Shown: in pieces, positions 32,504 to 35,000 of the stretch | Layout of the letters: each line of letters begins with the position of its first letter | Numbering within the stretch: the first letter of the stretch is position 1 | From: CAZCAC01 sp964496575 | GTDB taxonomy: Bacteria > Planctomycetota > UBA1135 > GCA-002686595 | Direction of reading: 5' to 3' | Assembly (NCBI GenBank): GCA_964496575.1 | Contig: CAZCAC010000088.1 | Span: forward strand, 1 to 35,000 | Length of the DNA: 35,000 bases | The notes under the pieces: generated by a model | Databases searched by the model: none | What the model was told of the DNA's origin: nothing | Seen by the model: only the letters and a program-made list of their open reading frames with translations | Program-made: the position numbers and the translations under genes

Positions 32504-32643
32504 AAAACTGAAGCGCGACCCGAAGCCTCGCGTCGGACTTCCACGTATCATTCCCGATTCCGTGACGCCGCTCGTCGCAGTTCGCCTCGAGACGCGTACG
32601 ACCCGCGCACCCGACCGCGGACGACTCGAGCGAGACCGACCAC

Positions 32644-33726
32644 ATGAGCCTGCGCTTCTCCTTGTTACTCCTTCTTCCACTCTTCATCGCGGCCTGCGGG
32701 AACGAGGCGACCGACAACGTGGAAGTGGAATCCCCGGTGGCCGCACCGGTCGCGCCGTCCGCGCCGGAACCGGAGCCGCCCGTCCCCGTGAGTGGCGCGA
32801 GCATCCGCTTCGAGAGCGACACCATCGACTTCGGCGAGGTGTGGGACTTCGAGACGCTCGAGAGCCGCTTCGAGTTCGAGAACGTCGGGACCGAGCCGCT
32901 CCTGATCACCGACGTCAAGCCGAGCTGCGGCTGTACGCCGGTCGAGCTCGAGCGCAATCGCTTCGAGCCGGGGGAGAAGGACGCGATCGAGGTGATCTGG
33001 AACCTGAAGGGTTTCGGTCACCAGGCGAAGTCGATCGCGGTGACGACCAACTCGGTCGGGGCGCCGATGACGATGCTCACCGTGCGCGCGCAGATCCGTC
33101 CCTTCGCGAGCTTCCAGCCGACCTCCCTGCGGCTCGGGGAGCTGGAGCTCGGCGAGGTGCACACCGCCACGGCGACCCTCACCTGCGTCGATCCGGACTT
33201 CGAGCTGATCAGCGTCGCCTCGGGCACTCCCAAGATGACCGCCCGCGACGCCGGCCGGACCGCGGAGGGGGGCGTGATCGTCGAGGTGACCCTCGAGGAC
33301 ACGATCAGCTGGGGCTCCTACATCGGCCAGGCGAACGCGCGGATCCGCGGCCGGATGGAGGGGATGACCGAGCCGGTGGAGCACACCGTCTACCTCCACG
33401 TCAGCGCCTCCCTGCTCGGCGACCTGCGGATCACCCCGCAGCTCCTCACCGTGGGGCGGGTGGCGCCGGGGGGGAGGATCTTCTACGAGGCGCAGCTCCG
33501 GAGCGACTCGGGACGTGACTTCGAGGTGACCGAGCTGCGGGTCGACAACTCGCAGCCGCCGGGGATGGAGGCGCGCGTCGAGGCGGCGCCGGGTGGCGGG
33601 ATGCGGATCCTGGTCGAGGGAGAGAGCGGAGACTATCTGGGCCTGATCCGCGGCTTCGTGGTGGTGGAGACCGACATCCCCGATGAAGGGGTGCGCCGGC
33701 TGCCGATCATGGGGATCGTGCGGTAG
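32644..33726 (+). CDS. DUF1573 lipoprotein
   Basis: This is a 360-residue lipoprotein (MSLRFSLLLLLPLFIAAC, Cys18), then a low-complexity Pro/Ala/Glu linker to about residue 48. Residues 55-150 match DUF1573: FGEVWDFETLESRFEFENVG, PSCGCTPVE and FEPGEKDAIEV, an immunoglobulin-like fold related to ASPM/MSP domains. The rest appears to be two further beta-sandwich repeats. DUF1573 proteins are abundant in Bacteroidetes and planctomycetes, but their role is not established. The gene starts 202 bases from the divergent A2M gene and its stop overlaps the next start by one base (TAGTG). Confidence 0.85.
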   Translation: MSLRFSLLLLLPLFIAACGNEATDNVEVESPVAAPVAPSAPEPEPPVPVSGASIRFESDTIDFGEVWDFETLESRFEFENVGTEPLLITDVKPSCGCTPVELERNRFEPGEKDAIEVIWNLKGFGHQAKSIAVTTNSVGAPMTMLTVRAQIRPFASFQPTSLRLGELELGEVHTATATLTCVDPDFELISVASGTPKMTARDAGRTAEGGVIVEVTLEDTISWGSYIGQANARIRGRMEGMTEPVEHTVYLHVSASLLGDLRITPQLLTVGRVAPGGRIFYEAQLRSDSGRDFEVTELRVDNSQPPGMEARVEAAPGGGMRILVEGESGDYLGLIRGFVVVETDIPDEGVRRLPIMGIVR

Positions 33727-34841
33727 TGACTCGCTCGAGCGGAGCGGAGCCGATCGAGGGCGCGCGACCGGTGCGCTGGCGCCGGTGCGCGGTCGCGGTG
33801 GGGCTCGCTGTCCTCGGGTGGCTCACCCTGCGTGGGGTTTCCTCGCGCCCCGAGCTCGTGGAGCGCTTCTACTCGGAGGGGATCTTCCCGGCGGTGCGGG
33901 ACGTCCTGCGCGCCGTCTCCGGGGTGTCGCCGGTCTCGCTGGCGGAGCTGCTCCTCTTCGTGCTCGGGGTGTGGGTCTTGTGGCTCGTCGTCTCCGCGGC
34001 CCGGCTGGCGCTCCTGCGGCGGCGGCCCGTCCGGAACCTCCTTCTCCGCGGATCGACGCGCGCGATCACCTGGGCCGGCTTCGGCTACTTCGTCTTTCTC
34101 CTGGTCTGGGGCTTCAACCACGCGCGGCGCCCGTACGCCTGGCACGCCGGGCTGGAGGTGGCGCCGGTGACGCGCGAGGAGCTGATCGACCTGGGGAGCT
34201 GGCTGGTCCTCGAGTGCAACCGCCTCGGCGAGGTGATCACGGACGCCGACCTCGAGCTGGAAGCGGGGCCGGGGGGCGTCGATCCGGCGCTCCTCGCCGG
34301 CTACGAGGCGCTGGGGGAGGAGGTGCCGACGCTGCGGGCCGGGGCGCCGCTGCTCCGCGAGCCGTGGATCTCGCCGATCCTCTCCGCGGGGGGGATCTCG
34401 GGGATCTACTCGCCCTTCACGGCGGAGGCGCACCTCAACCGCGACATCCCGGCGTGGTCGCGGCCGTTCGCGGCGGGTCACGAGATCGCTCACCTGAAGG
34501 GTTTCGCGCGCGAGGACGAGGCGCACTGCATCGCCTGGCAGGCGTGCCGGCGCAGCGGGGACGCGGGGTTCGAGTACTCGGCGTCGATGGTGGCGCTGGG
34601 CGAGGTGCTGGTGGCGCTGGCCAGCGTCGATCCCGCGGCGGCGGGCACGCTGCTCGGTCGGCTCGGGCCGCGGGGGCGCGAGGACCGCCGGGTGAGCCAC
34701 GAGTTCTGGAGCTCGCAGCGCGGGCCGTGGATGGACTTCTCCACGGCGACCAACGACGCCTACCTGCGCTCCCAGGGCCAGGAGGCGGGCGTGAAGAGCT
34801 ACGGGCGGATGGTGGACTTGCTCGTGGCGGAACGGAAGTGA
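33726..34841 (+). CDS. DUF3810-like membrane protein with HExxH motif
   Basis: This is a 371-residue membrane protein starting at GTG 33726, which shares its first base with the upstream TAG stop. Three hydrophobic segments (about 22-40, 77-97, 117-135) are followed by a soluble domain. HEIAH (252-256) and Glu265 in REDEAHC give the HExxH...E pattern of a zinc metallopeptidase; GFA.EDEA next to the motif is characteristic, from memory, of the DUF3810 family. No peptidase activity is established for the family as far as I know. The membrane topology would put the soluble domain on the outer face if there are three helices. It is likely co-translated with the DUF1573 gene. Confidence 0.8.
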   Translation: MTRSSGAEPIEGARPVRWRRCAVAVGLAVLGWLTLRGVSSRPELVERFYSEGIFPAVRDVLRAVSGVSPVSLAELLLFVLGVWVLWLVVSAARLALLRRRPVRNLLLRGSTRAITWAGFGYFVFLLVWGFNHARRPYAWHAGLEVAPVTREELIDLGSWLVLECNRLGEVITDADLELEAGPGGVDPALLAGYEALGEEVPTLRAGAPLLREPWISPILSAGGISGIYSPFTAEAHLNRDIPAWSRPFAAGHEIAHLKGFAREDEAHCIAWQACRRSGDAGFEYSASMVALGEVLVALASVDPAAAGTLLGRLGPRGREDRRVSHEFWSSQRGPWMDFSTATNDAYLRSQGQEAGVKSYGRMVDLLVAERK

Positions 34842-35000
34842 TGTCGCGGCCCCGACGCCCGGATCGGAGCCACCCCGGGAGAGTCCGGTGAGGAGCCCCT
34901 TGCGGAAAACGGGATTCCGTTCTCTCCTGGAAGGTGTCTTGGAGTCCCCCGCTCGCAACGGGGCCCGGGGCTCGCCACCTACGAGAAGAGGAGTACTGAC
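34842..35000. other. Window end, no gene seen
   Basis: The last 159 bases show no supported gene. A small hairpin, AACGG (34908-34912) with CCGTT (34917-34921) around GATT, and a second weak one (34947-34963) could form a terminator for the DUF3810 gene. Confidence 0.4.

Overview
The window is high-G+C bacterial DNA, very probably from a planctomycete. The best taxonomic clue is a roughly 160-residue, cysteine-containing C-terminal module that ends in NGYEITWLP. It occurs on two otherwise unrelated secreted proteins (8440-9684 and 22776-25148). Modules of this kind are, from memory, common in marine planctomycetes of the Saltatorellus type. Many products are lipoproteins or secreted proteins, which points to a diderm cell. 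No phage, transposase, CRISPR array or rRNA was seen.

Layout. 1-1441: an intergenic repeat tail and a seven-repeat FG-GAP lipoprotein. 1770-8334: a five-gene, tightly packed ABC importer operon of the YejABEF type (peptide uptake): binding protein, two permeases and two separate ATPases. 8440-9684: a secreted protein with the planctomycete C-terminal module. 9948-10024: a tRNA with anticodon CAU that looks like the isoleucine (lysidine) species. 10096-22649: a carbohydrate-active block with a GH2 glycosidase, a small zinc-ribbon membrane protein, a GH95-like glycosidase, a HAD-family lipoprotein, and two operons that each pair an SGNH esterase with a PagL-like outer-membrane lipoprotein. 22776-25148: a secreted FG-GAP/C-type-lectin protein built on an exact 201-bp tandem period. 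25366-32441: pbpC and a thioester-containing bacterial alpha-2-macroglobulin, overlapping by 4 bp. 32644-34841: a DUF1573 lipoprotein and a DUF3810 membrane protein, also overlapping.

How the genes may work together. The importer would bring in oligopeptides. The GH2, GH95-like and two esterase products look like tools for stripping side groups and sugars from a polysaccharide. The two PagL-like proteins may modify or sit in the outer membrane. The A2M/PbpC pair is the known periplasmic arrangement linking protease trapping to cell-wall repair.

The most interesting signal is the duplicated pair of operons. The PagL-like paralogues are about 74% identical by hand count and ungapped over about 179 residues. 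Each operon also has an SGNH esterase, in the opposite gene order. Each begins with the same candidate promoter (TTGCCG, 17 bp, GATNAT) at exactly the same distance from its start codon. Other points worth a look are an apparently circularly permuted LamG domain at the end of the GH95-like enzyme and a long charged insertion in the YejE-like permease.
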